Source: Candidatus Pelagisphaera phototrophica (GTDB lineage Bacteria; Verrucomicrobiota; Verrucomicrobiia; Opitutales; Opitutaceae). From it: 64,000 bases of DNA. Positions 61,009 to 64,000 of this stretch are shown one piece after another. The notes under the pieces were generated by a model, which was given only the letters and a program-made list of their open reading frames with translations, was not told the origin of the DNA and made no database searches. The DNA lies in assembly GCF_014529625.1 (NCBI RefSeq), contig NZ_CP076039.1:372001-436000 (forward strand). Reading direction: 5' to 3'. Within the stretch, counting starts at the first letter, position 1. Every line of letters begins with the position of its first letter. The position numbers and the translations under genes are program-made.

Positions 61009-63078
61009 CTAACTTGGTTTTGTTGTTTTACTCATAATAAAGTTCAAATAATCATCTGCCATAGAAAAATCCGATTTGAAATTAAGAGACAAAATATTTT
61101 TAATCTTTATTTCATAATCTCCAGGACAGGAACGAATTTCAATAAGTTTATCTAACCAAGTTTTAGCGTCGAACTGTTCGACAGTCCAGCTACAATTATC
61201 TTTTCTAGAACGTAGATAGGGTTCACCCAAGCGGCTGTGCAATATGGGTGTTCCGCACAACAATGATTCAGAATACACGTTGCTATAGGTCTCTGCCCAA
61301 ATTGATGGTAATAAGGTAACTAGGGGCCTTAAATTTCTATAGATTTTAGACAACTCAAGTCTTTCATATGATCCGTGAATATGGGTGTTAGGTAGAGTCT
61401 TTGGATTAACATCTGGAAAACCGCCAAAAATATGAAAGACGAAATTTGTACTAATTTCGTGATTTCTAAGAATAATTTCTTCAATAAGATCAAGACCTTT
61501 ATCTATATTGATATTCCCCAAAATAACGACGTTGTTCACTAGTCGCTCATTGAAACAAAGCGGTTTTTCCTTTTGCAAATCAGTCCCATTATTAATCACT
61601 GTGTTGGGTTTTTCTCTTAATTCGGGATAAATCGAATCAATCAAATTCTTACAATAAATACTATTAAATATGAAACCTTTAATATATGTAAAAGATTCTT
61701 TAACCTTTTGCCTCCAAACGGACACAAAAACCTTTTTTAGTGGAGAATGTAAGATGATATTATTTTCTGTTTTGCAATCTTCCGTTAATGAATTACATTT
61801 GCCGCAGCAAAATTCTGTTGATTCATTTATTAGAGTGTATTTCGGGCATATTATATAATAGTCGTGCACGGAAAAATATGTGCTAATCCCATAATCATAT
61901 AGCAATTTTAGAAGACTAGGGTTCCAATAAATGAAATGCCTAACTAGGCAGATAGATGGTGTAATCAGGCCTATAATATCCTTGAGGGCAAATTGCCTTT
62001 CCGTGTGATCAAAATTTTCGACTCTCCAAGGGGTCTGAAAAATCACGCTCTTAATAAATACCCTATCATTTTCATCTAATCGATAGAGATTCCAATGGTG
62101 AATTTCTGTCATTAGAATATAGCAATTAAAATGTATTGCTAAATGTTTTGATAAAAAATGGGTAGTCATTTGTATACCCCCCTTGCTGTCTGGGATAACT
62201 ATTAAAATCGAGGGTTTTTCTTCATCGGAACCTGAATCGTTGATATTAATAAAGGAACGCTGTTTATTGAAGCTATTTCTAATAAGATCAATAATACCAT
62301 CTCTGCTAAAAAGGTCAACTTTTTGAAAATATGATGGATATAGATCACTAATTATTTTATTCGAAACTAACAATAAATCAGGTTTATCAACTCCATGAGA
62401 ACCAGCATCCCGATGATATATTATTGTTTTGTAGTCTAGGTAATGGAATAATCCAAGTTTTGATAATTTTTGACAGAAATCTACCTCTGAACCATAGCCA
62501 ACAGGAAAACGAATTTCATCAAAACAGTTAACTTGTGCGATTGCTTGCATTGTTATAAGCATGCAACTTCCGTGACCCGTTGGAATGGTTGGGTATTTCT
62601 CGAGTTTTAGCTTATCGAGATAGTGTTGCCTAATATTTCGTTCATGAGGGTCGTCGACGTAAGAGCGATCCGTTATTGATGGGAAAGAAAAAGCACCTGA
62701 ATTATCAAAAAAAGGGGTGATGGTAGCTACGTTCTCGCAAGAGGACATACAGTTGATTAAGTTTTTATACCAATTATCAGACACTTCAACATCTGAGTTT
62801 AATATAATAGTATGGTTATTCGCTTTTTGGAGAATTTGGTTAACGGATTTTGTGTAGCCGAGATTTTTTTTGTTAGAAATGGTAACAAGATTTTTCCACG
62901 TTGACCTGAATTCTTCAATAGTTTTTTCTATTTCCGGATCAGTACTAGCGTCATCAACCAAAATAACACGGACAATCTTGGGGGTATATTGCAGGATAGA
63001 ATGAAGACATAAGACAAGATAGTCGTTTGCATTATAAATAGGAATCAGAATATCTGGATAGGCTTTTATTGCGTGCAT
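61009..63078 (-). CDS. GT2-GT4 two-domain glycosyltransferase
   Basis: A 689-residue protein with an N-terminal GT-A family 2 domain (about 8-235: DILIPIYNANDYLVLCLHSI; VILVDDASTDPEIE; IILNSDVEVSDNW) and a C-terminal GT-B family 4 domain (about 290-680: ILIVIPDSKGGIQMTTHFL; ESLLCGTPILHSRLGEP). The order GT2 then GT4 repeats that of the giant fusion, without sulfotransferase or coiled coil. It likely adds two successive sugars to a surface glycan. No membrane helix is evident. Confidence 0.88.
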   Translation of the reverse strand: MHAIKAYPDILIPIYNANDYLVLCLHSILQYTPKIVRVILVDDASTDPEIEKTIEEFRSTWKNLVTISNKKNLGYTKSVNQILQKANNHTIILNSDVEVSDNWYKNLINCMSSCENVATITPFFDNSGAFSFPSITDRSYVDDPHERNIRQHYLDKLKLEKYPTIPTGHGSCMLITMQAIAQVNCFDEIRFPVGYGSEVDFCQKLSKLGLFHYLDYKTIIYHRDAGSHGVDKPDLLLVSNKIISDLYPSYFQKVDLFSRDGIIDLIRNSFNKQRSFININDSGSDEEKPSILIVIPDSKGGIQMTTHFLSKHLAIHFNCYILMTEIHHWNLYRLDENDRVFIKSVIFQTPWRVENFDHTERQFALKDIIGLITPSICLVRHFIYWNPSLLKLLYDYGISTYFSVHDYYIICPKYTLINESTEFCCGKCNSLTEDCKTENNIILHSPLKKVFVSVWRQKVKESFTYIKGFIFNSIYCKNLIDSIYPELREKPNTVINNGTDLQKEKPLCFNERLVNNVVILGNINIDKGLDLIEEIILRNHEISTNFVFHIFGGFPDVNPKTLPNTHIHGSYERLELSKIYRNLRPLVTLLPSIWAETYSNVYSESLLCGTPILHSRLGEPYLRSRKDNCSWTVEQFDAKTWLDKLIEIRSCPGDYEIKIKNILSLNFKSDFSMADDYLNFIMSKTTKPS

Positions 63079-63802
63079 AGAAACGGAAATTGATAAATAA
63101 TTTCATGGAAAGGGAATCGTCAAATAGGCACTGTTTAGGAAAGTTGTATCAGGACGAATCGATTCAAGCGAAGTCGAACAAGTTGAGTTCGGCAACCAAA
63201 AAAAGGAGAACTAGTAGTCGGGTTCGTTGGGCGTAAGGATTTTGCTTTTGATATTGATGGATGCTAGGTTACAAGAATTCTTTAATGTTTGGCCTAAAAA
63301 ATCAGATTGAATTGTTGTAGAATCCGATTGGAAACGCCTTCGCGTTTTATCTGGTGTAACAGTATATGCGGGGAAGTGTAAGGTGATCAGGTTTATTGTC
63401 GATGTGCAGGTAATAAACGTTTCCGACGAAAGAAAACTAAGGTTGGAAATTCGCTCTAAGATAGGTGCTTTGGTAACGTTTTGGTGGGGGGGATATAGAT
63501 CAAGCTCCTCGAATAACTAGGAAATGATGGCCGTTTAGGATCCATTTGAATTCATACTCTTAAATGCGTAGTTAAATTGCTTTGCTAAAAATCAGGCGGT
63601 ATTTTATGTTTCGCTTTGGGAAAATATCTCAGAGTTCTCGCTTGCTGAATTGTTTACCTTCGGTTTTGTTTCTACAATTAGTCCAAAACAAAAACTAGGG
63701 CGATTGATCGTACCGTTCAGATACGGTCACGCTTATGAATCTACTTTAGAATGTCATCCTACTGATTTGAGTCATTCGTAATTGTGAAGAAACTTAGGGA
63801 AT
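63079..63802. other. gene-free stretch with possible element end
   Basis: No supported gene. GGCACTGTTTA near 63,131 repeats a motif beside the IS3 remnant at about 52,352. A 60-codon open stretch at about 63,605-63,780 (FYVSLWENISEFSLAELFTF) looks like the end of a lost gene but is not recognised. Confidence 0.4.
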
Positions 63803-64000
63803 TTGAATAAAGAACCATTAGTATCAATCATAGTGGTCGACTTCAATGGTCAGCACTTTTGGAATAGGTTGCTAGATTCCTTATCGGATCAGACATTCTC
63901 TAATTTTGAGCTGATAGTGGTTGATAATGGGGGTCATTTAGAATTGCCAGAGAGCCACGATGGAATTCGAATCAAAGTCCTGAATCGAAAGGAAAACCTT
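63803..64000 (+). CDS. glycosyltransferase family 2, N-terminal part (cut by window end)
   Basis: From TTG 63803 the frame is open to the window edge (66 codons): EPLVSIIVVDFNGQHFWNRL, then FSNFELIVVDNGGHLELP. This is the nucleotide-binding start of GT2 enzymes, though the usual Asn/Asp pair differs slightly. An in-frame stop lies at 63,785, so the start is within about 18 bases. Confidence 0.65.
   Translation, partial: MNKEPLVSIIVVDFNGQHFWNRLLDSLSDQTFSNFELIVVDNGGHLELPESHDGIRIKVLNRKENL

Overview
The window looks like a chromosomal segment of a free-living Verrucomicrobiota bacterium, probably of the Opitutae. This rests on the protein families and gene order I recognise, not on a database search. 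It has a core part (about 1-48,600) of moderate GC with compact genes, and an accessory part (about 48,600-64,000) that is clearly AT-richer and full of surface-polysaccharide genes, insertion-sequence debris and decayed genes.

Core, left to right. A small palindromic element (24-178) precedes carB, purU and a membrane-anchored TPR protein. A PaaX-like repressor follows, with a 26-bp near-perfect palindrome over its start. On the minus strand, rplM-rpsI end at a terminator, and argC-argJ-argB-argD-argF-argG (13,126 down to 6,396) encode arginine synthesis by the acetyl-recycling route; CarB supplies carbamoyl phosphate to ArgF. Then come a TorF-like outer-membrane protein, a secreted prolyl oligopeptidase, a DUF423 protein, a CCA-adding enzyme, transaldolase, a SIS-domain protein, a RelE/ParE-like orphan, pssA, dnaN, a hypothetical membrane protein, moaA-cinA, an unusually short uvrC, gltB, a glutaredoxin, recA, mnmE, mnmG, a PhoB/PhoR two-component pair, trmB and the full F-type ATP synthase operon atpBEFHAGDC. 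mnmG carries a perfect parS-like palindrome (ATGTTCCACGTGGAACAT, 37,639-37,656), which suggests closeness to the replication origin.

Accessory part. Directly after atpC come a Wzm/Wzt-type O-antigen ABC exporter, a deletion remnant of an IS66 element with recognisable ends, an IS3-type orfA remnant, and one 1,613-residue protein that joins a sulfotransferase, a long repeat-built coiled coil, a GT2 and a GT4 glycosyltransferase. Next are two decayed genes resembling the legionaminate pathway (LegB-type 4,6-dehydratase and a sugar nucleotidyltransferase), a SAM methyltransferase, a second GT2-GT4 fusion on the opposite strand, and the start of another GT2 gene cut by the window edge. The region reads as a surface-glycan locus shaped by transfer, internal repeat expansion and gene decay.

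Across the core, most genes have no Shine-Dalgarno sequence in front of the start codon; leaders are A/T-rich. No tRNA, rRNA or CRISPR array was found.
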